Below, piece by piece: positions 6,946 through 11,981 of a stretch of 11,981 nt of DNA. The DNA comes from SW-9-67-25 sp964623735. GTDB taxonomy: Archaea; Halobacteriota; Halobacteria; Halobacteriales; Haloarculaceae. The translations under genes were made by a program, and so were the position numbers. Position 1 is the first letter of the stretch. The number at the start of each line of letters is the position of its first letter. The notes beneath the pieces were generated by a model. The model saw only the letters and a program-made list of their open reading frames with translations, ran no database searches and had not been told where the DNA came from. The DNA is taken from assembly GCA_964623735.1 (NCBI GenBank), contig CAZUVE010000089.1:1-11981 (forward strand). The letters are read 5' to 3'.

Positions 6946-7359
6946 TCACAGCGACGGCCGTTCCTCCGGCGGGACGACGTCGAGGACAGTAAAATCCTGC
7001 TCGCGGCCGCTCCGGTCGAAGGCCGCCAGCGCCTCCTCGTTCCACGGCGGGACGGCGACGAACACCACCTCGTGGAGGTCGTCCCGCGTCGAGAGCCGGA
7101 GGTCGCCCCGTGGGTGCGAGACGAACAGCCCCTGGGTCTGGCCGACGGGCGTCCCGAGGTCGACCCCGAACACCGCGCTGACGGACCCGCCCGACTCTGG
7201 CATGTAGAAGTGCGTGAACACGGGCGTCCCGTCGTCGAGGTCGGCCCCGGGGAGGTCGCCCGCCCGGGTGACCGCCAGCGGGATGGTCGTCGTCTCGGGG
7301 TCGCGGTCGCCCGCGAGCCGCAACAGGGACTGAACGAGACCCCGGGTGACGTAGAGCAC
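6946..7359 (-). CDS. Conserved-looking haloarchaeal protein of unknown function
   Basis: A 137-residue soluble protein I cannot assign to a named family. It has no signal peptide, membrane segment or obvious catalytic motif. Alternating hydrophobic and acidic stretches (TTIPLAVTRAGDLPGADL, VSAVFGVDLGTPVGQTQGLF, HEVVFVAVPPWNEEALAAF) suggest a compact alpha/beta fold. Codon use and composition match genuine neighbours. The start appears to be GTG 7359 (MLYVTRGLVQ...), because a TATA box (TATAAGTG) lies about 26 nt upstream, predicting a leaderless mRNA. A GTG at 7383 would add 8 residues but overlaps that box. The gene converges on the Nudix-IF2B gene across 136 bp and follows the MBL-like gene on the same strand after 148 bp, most of it a palindromic repeat. 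Confidence 0.7.
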   Translation of the reverse strand: MLYVTRGLVQSLLRLAGDRDPETTTIPLAVTRAGDLPGADLDDGTPVFTHFYMPESGGSVSAVFGVDLGTPVGQTQGLFVSHPRGDLRLSTRDDLHEVVFVAVPPWNEEALAAFDRSGREQDFTVLDVVPPEERPSL

Positions 7360-7380
7360 ACACTGCCTACGGGCGCGGTT

Positions 7381-7388
7381 CACTTATA
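7381..7388 (-). promoter_or_regulatory. TATA box of the unknown gene
   Basis: Minus-strand TATAAGTG is centred about 26 nt before GTG 7359. Its upstream edge overlaps the end of palindrome copy 3 (from 7387). Confidence 0.55.
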
Positions 7389-7466
7389 CGGATTGCCGGA
7401 CGTCAGTGCCGGATCGCACTCGCGACGGGGTGTGGTCGGACCGGTACACAGTCGGGGCGATCCGTA
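7387..7466. repeat. Dispersed intergenic palindrome, copy 3
   Basis: The ends TACGGATTGC (7387-7396) and GCGATCCGTA (7457-7466) pair with one G-T type mismatch. CCGG at 7409-7412 faces CCGG at 7441-7444. The centre (GATCGCACTCGCGACGGGGT, then GTGGTC) is more diverged than in other copies. The repeat separates two minus-strand genes and its left end overlaps the downstream gene's TATA box. Confidence 0.7.
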
Positions 7467-7507
7467 CGGGTACGCGACCCGGCGCGGTCAGACCACCCGG
7501 GAGCGGG

Positions 7508-8212
7508 TCACACCGGCAGGAAGGTCCTGAGGTTCTTCAGGTAGAGACCGGGCGTCCGACCGCGGGCACCCGAGACGGCGTCCCGGAGGGCACGGGTCGC
7601 GTCCCCGTGGACGCCGGCGCCGTGGCCGACCAGGATCCGATCGGGCTCGACGCGGGCGAGTTTCCGCGGCGGCGTCAGCCGGAGCGCCGGGTGGACGCCG
7701 AGGCGCTCGCCGCTCGCGAGGAAGTACTCGGTCGTCCCGACGGCCTCCGGGACGACGAGTACGCCCCGCGACTCGTCGTAGAGAGCGACCTCCGTCCAGG
7801 CGAAGTTGTCGACGACCGTCTGTGTCCTGTATCCCGTGTCGGCGAGTTCGCCCTGGAACCGCTCGACGGGCGCGTCGACGTCCCCGGCGATGTCGCTCAA
7901 CGGCGCCGGCACGTGGACGGCGACGTCGTGGCGCCTCGCGATCGTGCCGGCGTCGCGCTTGTGTCTGTCGAGCAGGACGACCACGCCGGCAACGTCGCCC
8001 AACTCCGCGAAGAGGGTGTCGACACCCGCAGCGTCGACGGGATCGATCACCCACACGTCGCCGTCGACGGCAAGGGCGTGGCTCGCGCGCTGCATCGCCT
8101 CCTCCGGGTAGGGGATCCAGCCGACGCCCCCGTCGGTCGCTCCCCCGCCGTCGGACTCGAACCGGTCGATCTCCTCCCAGTCGGTCGCCGGTCCGGAGCC
8201 TTTCAGTGTCAT
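7508..8212 (-). CDS. Metallo-beta-lactamase-fold-like protein without metal motif
   Basis: A 234-residue cytoplasmic protein. The layout resembles an MBL-fold domain: the early strand GDVWVIDPVDAAGVD (51-65), a central VVVLLDRHKRDAGTIARRH (77-95) where MBL enzymes carry HxHxDH, a later strand GVLVVPEAVG (150-159), and DRILVGHGAGVHGDA (191-205), like the late GHG/His motif. Since HxHxDH is replaced by DRHKRD, a normal di-zinc site is unlikely and hydrolytic activity doubtful. This assignment is by fold pattern and is moderately certain. ATG 8212 has an AT-rich element (CGTTTTTGTCC on the minus strand) about 27 nt upstream, so a leaderless start is likely. It is divergent from the VOC gene across 132 bp. 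Confidence 0.75.
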   Translation of the reverse strand: MTLKGSGPATDWEEIDRFESDGGGATDGGVGWIPYPEEAMQRASHALAVDGDVWVIDPVDAAGVDTLFAELGDVAGVVVLLDRHKRDAGTIARRHDVAVHVPAPLSDIAGDVDAPVERFQGELADTGYRTQTVVDNFAWTEVALYDESRGVLVVPEAVGTTEYFLASGERLGVHPALRLTPPRKLARVEPDRILVGHGAGVHGDATRALRDAVSGARGRTPGLYLKNLRTFLPV

Positions 8213-8233
8213 GGACGCCGGTACGCGCCGGGC

Positions 8234-8245
8234 GGACAAAAACGC
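8234..8245 (-). promoter_or_regulatory. TATA-like element of the MBL-like gene
   Basis: Minus-strand GCGTTTTTGTCC is the only AT-rich run upstream of ATG 8212, centred about 27 nt before it. This fits an archaeal promoter with a leaderless start. Confidence 0.45.
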
Positions 8246-8315
8246 TCACCCAAACGGCGCGGGCCCGTCGCTGCCCGGGCGCCCGCGGCGTGGTCGACCG
8301 GTCGGACCCGAGACT

Positions 8316-8323
8316 CTTTTACC
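8316..8323 (+). promoter_or_regulatory. TATA-like element of the VOC gene
   Basis: CTTTTACC lies about 26 nt before ATG 8345 within otherwise GC-rich DNA. This is consistent with a leaderless promoter. Confidence 0.45.
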
Positions 8324-8344
8324 CGGGCGTACGAACCGGCGCCC

Positions 8345-9037
8345 ATGCTTTCCGGGCCACAGTGGCTCGCGCTGGAAGTCAAGTACCTCGACCGCGCCCG
8401 CTCGTTCTACGAGGCGTTTCTCGACCTCGACGTCCGCCACGAGTCCGGCTCCGAGGCGGCACTCGCGGTCGGCGGGACGGACCTGATCCTCCGGACGCCC
8501 GACACCGTCCCCCGCGGCGGTCTGCACACCCACTACGCGATGTCCGTTCCTGCGGCCGAGTACGACGACTGGTACGACCGCCTCGAGGAGCGGTTCGACC
8601 TCGTCGAACACCGCTTTGGCACGGCGCGCTCGCTGTACTTCTACGACACGGAGGGCAACTGCGTCGAACTCGGCGAGCGGGCCGACGCCGGCGCCTCCGG
8701 CGTCTCGGGTCTGTTCGAGGTCGTCCTCGAGGTCGAGGAACTGTCCCCGGCCGTCGAGTTCTACCGCCACCTCGGGTTCGAGGTGGTCGACCGCGGCGAC
8801 GACCGCAAGCGGGTGCGCCTGAGTTGCAACGCGTTCGACATCGAACTCTGGGCACCACACCTCGGGCTGGCCGACGCGCGCGGCGGCGTCCACGTCGACC
8901 TCGGAATCGGCGCCGACGACCCCGCCGGGATCGCCGAGGCCGTCGCCGGGGACGCACTCGCCGTGACTGACGCCGACGGCGGCGTCCGCGTGCGCGATCC
9001 CGACGGCCACTACATCTCGCTTGTCGACCCGTCGTGA
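8345..9037 (+). CDS. Two-domain VOC / glyoxalase-fold dioxygenase-like protein
   Basis: A 230-residue protein made of two vicinal-oxygen-chelate modules, the architecture of extradiol (catechol-2,3) dioxygenases and their relatives. Module one (about 5-111) starts LALEVKYLDRARSFYEAFLDL and ends YFYDTEGNCVELGE, keeping a candidate metal-ligand Glu108. Module two (about 120-230) starts LFEVVLEVEELSPAVEFYRHLGFEVV, contains GGVHVDLG (His183) and ends RDPDGHYISLVDPS; where a ligand Glu would follow DPDG, Ser225 stands. So the metal site may be incomplete, and dioxygenase activity is inferred from architecture only. Haloarchaea carry many such proteins without known substrates. The ATG is chosen by the fold start and the TATA-like box at 8316-8323; the larger open frame upstream is spurious because it crosses the minus-strand gene. 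Confidence 0.85.
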   Translation: MLSGPQWLALEVKYLDRARSFYEAFLDLDVRHESGSEAALAVGGTDLILRTPDTVPRGGLHTHYAMSVPAAEYDDWYDRLEERFDLVEHRFGTARSLYFYDTEGNCVELGERADAGASGVSGLFEVVLEVEELSPAVEFYRHLGFEVVDRGDDRKRVRLSCNAFDIELWAPHLGLADARGGVHVDLGIGADDPAGIAEAVAGDALAVTDADGGVRVRDPDGHYISLVDPS

Positions 9038-9100
9038 CTCCCGGCGCGTCCGCGGACGGAAAACGGCGACAATCCCCGTCACCTCCGGTGCTGTCTGACC

Positions 9101-9182
9101 GTGACTGCCGTCCCCGTGTACCGGATCGACCGCACGACAGCGTGCGGGTCGGACCGGCACACGGTTACAGTAATCCGTATCA
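9101..9182. repeat. Dispersed intergenic palindrome, copy 4
   Basis: This copy has the longest uninterrupted core. CCGTGTACCGGATCGACC then GCACG (9114-9136) pairs with CGTGCGGGTCGGACCGGCAC then ACGG (9141-9164) with a few mismatches and one bulge. Outer sequence GTGACTGCCGT on the left and GTTACAGTAATCCGTAT on the right matches the ends of other copies. It lies between two plus-strand genes. Confidence 0.75.
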
Positions 9183-9377
9183 GAGCACGCACCGTGACCC
9201 GCGACACAACTCCCTGCTGCTCGCACACGGATCACTGTGGCACCCGATCCCGGGGGATCGAACGCGGAGGTGTAGCCTCCAGCACGAACCTGCCCTCCGC
9301 GCCCGAACCGGCGATTGTCCCGCCGGTACCGAGTTCGCCACGGGTACGCGTAGACGGACGACCGGGCAGTGAAGGCT

Positions 9378-9389
9378 ATCTTTTTTATC
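9378..9389 (+). promoter_or_regulatory. TATA-like element of the RCK channel gene
   Basis: ATCTTTTTTATC is a marked AT-rich run ending about 29 nt before ATG 9418. Transcription would begin a few bases before the start codon. Confidence 0.55.
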
Positions 9390-9417
9390 CGTTCGGCTTG
9401 GAATCCAGACTGTCCGC

Positions 9418-11136
9418 ATGATCTCCCTCCTTAGATCGGTGCAGGAGATCGATTTCTCCCGGCGGAATCGGCTCGTGCTCTACTATTTTTTCGGTCTCGG
9501 TGTCGTCGCCCTCGTGTACTCGGTCGCGTACAATCTCGCACTGGCACAGCTGGAGGGAGTGAACCAGTCGATATTCGCCTCGTTCGAGTTCGTCGTCCAG
9601 ACGATGACGACGACAGGTTACGGCCAGGACTCTGGCCTCTGGAGCCACCCGCTGATGTTCCTGCTCGTCTCACTGACCCAGATATCGGGGATCGCAATCG
9701 GCTTTTTTACACTCCGGCTGATCATCATTCCGCTGTTCACCGGTGCCGAAGTCAACCTCGACAACCGCCTCACTCCGAAACAGGACCACGTCATCATCTG
9801 TGAGTACAGCCGGGACTCCGCGGTTCTTCTCGACGAACTCAGGGAACTCGACATCGACTACGTGCTGATCTCCTCCTCGGAGGAGAATGCCAGAGAACTC
9901 TCTGACGACGGCTATTCCGCCATTCACGGCTCCCCACAGGACGCAGACGCGTTCGAGCGGGCGAGCATCGGGACCGCGAGGGCAGTCATCACTGACGCGG
10001 GCGACGCAAACGTAAACACAATCCTGACGGTGCGGTCGTTGCGCCCGGATATCGAGGTGATCGCACTCACCGACGACAGCGACTTCCGCGACGTGCTGTT
10101 GGAAACCGGTGCCGACAGCGTTCTCTCGCCACACGGGGTGCTCGGACACCGGCTCGCGGAGAGAGCGGTCACCTCCGTCAGTTCAGAGGTGACCGACACG
10201 GTCGATCTGGGATCCAATCTCGAGGTGACCGAGATTCCAGTCCATCACGAGAGCCGGCTCATCGGGACCCGTATTCGGGACTCGGAGATCAGAGAGCGAA
10301 CGGGGGCGAACATCATCGGTGCGTGGATCGACGGCGAGCTACAGTTGCCGCCGGATCCGGACGCGGTGATCCGTCCCAACACTGTCCTGCTGGTATCAGG
10401 GGGGCACGACGCGCTGGAAGCGATGAGCGATTTCGTTCGGCCGACGCGGACAGTCCGGCAGCACGAGCGGATCATCCTCGCGGGGATGGGTGAGGTCGGA
10501 CAGGCCGCACACGCCGTCGTCACGGAGGCCGGAGTCGACACCGTGACGATCGATATCGACGACCACGAGGGGGTGGACATCGTCGCCGACGCCGGGTCGA
10601 AGGACGTTCTGCGAGAGGCCAGAATCGAGGACGCCGAGGCGATTATCGTCGGTCTCCCCGACGATTCGGCGGGCCTACTGACGACGGTACTGGCACGGTC
10701 GTTAGACCCGAGCATCGAGGTGTTGACACGGGTGAGTGACGCCGACGCCACCAGGAAAGCCCTGAGTGCGGGAGCCGACTACGTCCTGTCGGTTCCCCGC
10801 GTGAGTGCCAGGATGATCGCCAAGGAACTCCGCGGCGAGGACGTTCTGGCACCGGCGAGTCAGGTCCGGTTCGTCCGCGTCTCCGCGAGTCCGTTCGCGG
10901 GATCGACACTCGCGGAATCGGGCGTCTACGAGAGAACGGGCTGTCGCGTGATCGCTGTCGAGGACGAATCCGGCAAGTCCCGCAATCCCGATCCGAACCG
11001 GGAGTTTACCGGTGACGAGCAGATGACGATCGTCGGCAATGACGAGGCGGTTCGGCAGTTCCTCAAGCGATTCGATGTTTCACCGACAGCAGAGGACGAG
11101 CAATCGAAGGTATCTTCGGGAGATATATCCGGCTAA
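9418..11136 (+). CDS. Two-TM potassium channel with tandem RCK (TrkA) domains
   Basis: A 572-residue membrane protein, probably a K+ channel gated by cytoplasmic RCK domains. TM1 is residues 18-45, the pore helix and filter TMTTTGYGQDS are at 62-72 (GYG as in K+ channels), and TM2 is 79-108. RCK_N 1 (123-240) starts DHVIICEYSRDS, with the Rossmann glycines lost. RCK_C 1 is about 262-345. RCK_N 2 (350-470) has the intact GMGEVG (356-361). RCK_C 2 is about 478-553, followed by an acidic, probably disordered tail. The order matches archaeal MthK-like channels but with two fused RCK units. The loss of glycines in the first unit implies that only the second binds nucleotide; Ca2+ or other ligands are possible. 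The stop is immediately followed by palindrome copy 5. Codons look slightly less GC-extreme than its neighbours. Confidence 0.93.
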   Translation: MISLLRSVQEIDFSRRNRLVLYYFFGLGVVALVYSVAYNLALAQLEGVNQSIFASFEFVVQTMTTTGYGQDSGLWSHPLMFLLVSLTQISGIAIGFFTLRLIIIPLFTGAEVNLDNRLTPKQDHVIICEYSRDSAVLLDELRELDIDYVLISSSEENARELSDDGYSAIHGSPQDADAFERASIGTARAVITDAGDANVNTILTVRSLRPDIEVIALTDDSDFRDVLLETGADSVLSPHGVLGHRLAERAVTSVSSEVTDTVDLGSNLEVTEIPVHHESRLIGTRIRDSEIRERTGANIIGAWIDGELQLPPDPDAVIRPNTVLLVSGGHDALEAMSDFVRPTRTVRQHERIILAGMGEVGQAAHAVVTEAGVDTVTIDIDDHEGVDIVADAGSKDVLREARIEDAEAIIVGLPDDSAGLLTTVLARSLDPSIEVLTRVSDADATRKALSAGADYVLSVPRVSARMIAKELRGEDVLAPASQVRFVRVSASPFAGSTLAESGVYERTGCRVIAVEDESGKSRNPDPNREFTGDEQMTIVGNDEAVRQFLKRFDVSPTAEDEQSKVSSGDISG

Positions 11137-11217
11137 CAGTGACTGCTGTGACTGTGTCCCGGCACGACCGCGCGACTGCGTGCGGTCGATCCGGAACTGA
11201 CTCACAGCAGCCACTGT
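11136..11217. repeat. Dispersed intergenic palindrome, copy 5
   Basis: The outer arms ACAGTGACTGCTGTGA (11136-11151) and TCACAGCAGCCACTGT (11202-11217) pair with one mismatch. CCGG (11159-11162) faces CCGG (11191-11194), and CGACCGC (11165-11171) faces GCGGTCG (11182-11188). The first base is the last base of the channel's TAA stop (11134-11136), so any transcript leaving that gene would carry the hairpin at its 3' end. Confidence 0.78.
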
Positions 11218-11454
11218 GACACTGTCGGCTACAAGCGCATGAAAAGCGTCGACACCCCGGGCGGGGAACATCACCACGTAGCTATCGCCGACAGTATGAC
11301 CCTGTCGCGTCCGGCGCGGGAGAGGGGTTTCTCCCACTGCCGGCTGTGCGTCCGTTGAGGGGTTCCGACCCGCCGTGGGATCGGATACTGCCCCGGTATA
11401 GCCGGCAGTACCAGTACCCGAACTCGGAAATAGCAGGGGCCACAACGACAGTGT
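11137..11454. other. 318-bp intergenic region before the second UspA gene
   Basis: Palindrome copy 5 takes the first 80 bases. Then come a 9-bp inverted repeat ACTGTCGGC (11221-11229) / GCCGACAGT (11287-11295), a hairpin GGGAGA-GGGGTT-TCTCCC (11318-11335) and an inverted repeat TACTGCC/GGCAGTA (11386-11410). Minus-strand open frames here mostly translate these repeats, and I see no credible gene. Confidence 0.55.
11386..11410 (+). promoter_or_regulatory. Inverted repeat upstream of the second UspA gene
   Basis: TACTGCC (11386-11392) and GGCAGTA (11404-11410) flank GGTATAG, followed by a third partial TACCAGTACC. The dyad with a TATA-like centre lies 45-69 nt before ATG 11455 and could be a regulator-binding site. 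A weaker AT stretch, GGAAATAGC (about 11426-11434), fits better as that gene's TATA box. Speculative. Confidence 0.3.
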
Positions 11455-11981
11455 ATGCCCTTGAGCAGCGAGTCGACGATACTCGTGCCGGTCGACGTCT
11501 CAGGCGGCAGTCAGCCGGCCCAGCCACTCATCAGTCTCTGCCGCTCGGTCGATGTCGTTGTTCTCGGCTACTATCCGGTTCCGGATCAGGTCGCGCCCGC
11601 ACAACTTAGGCAGGACCACGGATCCGACGCAAAAGCAGCACTGGCGGCGGTTGCCGACGAGTTCCGTGCAAGTGGCATCGACGTAACGGACGTTCTCGTG
11701 TTCACACACGACCGGGAAGATACCATCGACCGCGTCGCAAACGAATACGGCTGTGACGCCGTCCTGACGTTGGGTAAGAGCGAGCAGATCGAGCGAGTCC
11801 TCGTCCCGGTGCGCAGTGATACGAACCTCGAACGGATTGTGTCGCTTCTTGCAGATGTCGTGCGGATGAGCGACATGTCGATCACGTTCTTTCACTCCGT
11901 CGTCGAGGATAGTGATCCGAGTCAGGGCGAATCACTGGTTCGCGGCGCCGTAGACCGTCTCGACGAGGCTGGAATCGACCG
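11455..11981 (+). CDS. Two-domain universal stress protein (3' end beyond window)
   Basis: The first 175 codons of an open frame reach the window edge. Translation begins MPLSSESTILVPVDVSGGSQ. Domain one (about 8-107) has the UspA opening strand TILVPVDVS and the closing EYGCDAVLTLGKSE. Domain two opens at about 113 with ERVLVPVRSDTNLERIVSLLADVV and the strand MSITFFHSVVEDSDP. Tandem Usp proteins of this kind in haloarchaea often sit beside, or are fused to, transporters. Here the plus-strand neighbour upstream is the RCK channel, across 318 bp, so co-transcription is uncertain. Domain one's usual glycine-rich nucleotide loop is not obvious. Open question: whether the protein ends after domain two or continues into another domain. 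Confidence 0.82.
   Translation, partial: MPLSSESTILVPVDVSGGSQPAQPLISLCRSVDVVVLGYYPVPDQVAPAQLRQDHGSDAKAALAAVADEFRASGIDVTDVLVFTHDREDTIDRVANEYGCDAVLTLGKSEQIERVLVPVRSDTNLERIVSLLADVVRMSDMSITFFHSVVEDSDPSQGESLVRGAVDRLDEAGID

Larger units (their letters stand above)
9038..9417. other. 380-bp intergenic region before the RCK channel gene
   Basis: It holds palindrome copy 4 (9101-9182) and the channel promoter (9378-9389). A small hairpin GGAGG-TGTAG-CCTCC lies at 9266-9280. Open frames across it have repeat-like or low-quality translations, and I see no convincing gene. Confidence 0.6.

Noticed and set aside
4824..7361. Minus-strand open frame of 845 codons
   Set aside because: Only its last 162 codons form a known family. 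The rest runs antisense to the Nudix-IF2B gene and through intergenic DNA, as expected for open shadow frames in GC-rich sequence.
7406..8344. N-terminal extension of the VOC protein on the plus strand
   Set aside because: It is antisense to the MBL-like gene, has low-complexity Arg/Asp-rich sequence, and the VOC fold begins exactly at ATG 8345.
9034..9421. Plus-strand short open frames between the VOC and channel genes
   Set aside because: They translate palindrome copy 4 and surrounding DNA, have poor composition and show no family features.
11318..11335. GGGAGA...TCTCCC hairpin as a terminator
   Set aside because: No T-rich run follows, and archaeal terminators rarely need hairpins; short GC-rich dyads are expected by chance in this composition.
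11080..11445. Minus-strand open frame of 121 codons
   Set aside because: Much of its translation comes from palindrome copy 5 and the 3' end of the channel gene, and it has no convincing domain.
1..11981. The repeated palindromes as a CRISPR array or integron-like array
   Set aside because: Copies are spread kilobases apart between unrelated genes, are themselves dyad-symmetric, and have no regular short spacers or cas genes.

Overview
The window looks like chromosomal DNA from a halophilic archaeon (class Halobacteria). It is very GC-rich and its proteins are rich in Asp and Glu. Several genes have an archaeal TATA-like box about 26 nt before the start codon, as expected for leaderless mRNAs. 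The gene content also fits: a Dph6-type diphthamide enzyme, stand-alone UspA proteins, a two-TM/RCK potassium-channel-like protein and a Nudix-IF2B fusion. I can support twelve protein-coding genes, the last cut by the window edge. I see no tRNA, rRNA, CRISPR array or transposase.

Layout, left to right. Bases 1-159 hold diverged palindromic repeats and the stranded 3' end of a peroxiredoxin gene. From 157 to 3949 five genes lie on the minus strand: a peroxiredoxin whose 3' end is split by an 81-bp palindromic insertion, Dph6, an ABC permease and ATPase overlapping by 4 nt, and a UspA protein. An inositol-monophosphatase-family gene (+) is divergent from the UspA gene and converges on a YfcE-like phosphodiesterase (-). 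The Nudix-IF2B fusion (+) is divergent from the phosphodiesterase. Two minus-strand genes follow: an unassigned small protein and a metallo-beta-lactamase-like protein without the metal motif. A two-domain VOC protein (+), a large RCK channel (+) and a two-domain UspA protein (+, partial) complete the window.

Most genes look like independent housekeeping or stress units. The ABC pair is the only clear operon. Peroxiredoxin, two UspA proteins and a K+ channel/RCK protein suggest a stress and ion-homeostasis flavour, but functional linkage is inference.

The most unusual content is non-coding. A family of roughly 75-85-bp imperfect palindromes recurs between genes: five recognisable copies (67-136, 5341-5416, 7387-7466, 9101-9182, 11136-11217) plus remnants near 16-30 and 1571-1610. 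The arms share CTGTGA...CCGG...GACCGCAC / GTGCGGTC...CCGG...TCACAG. Several copies abut a stop codon or a TATA-like box. A different palindrome, 224-304, with 17-bp perfect inverted ends bounded by TA, has inserted into the peroxiredoxin reading frame. The 21 displaced C-terminal codons are still readable beyond it, so the event appears recent.
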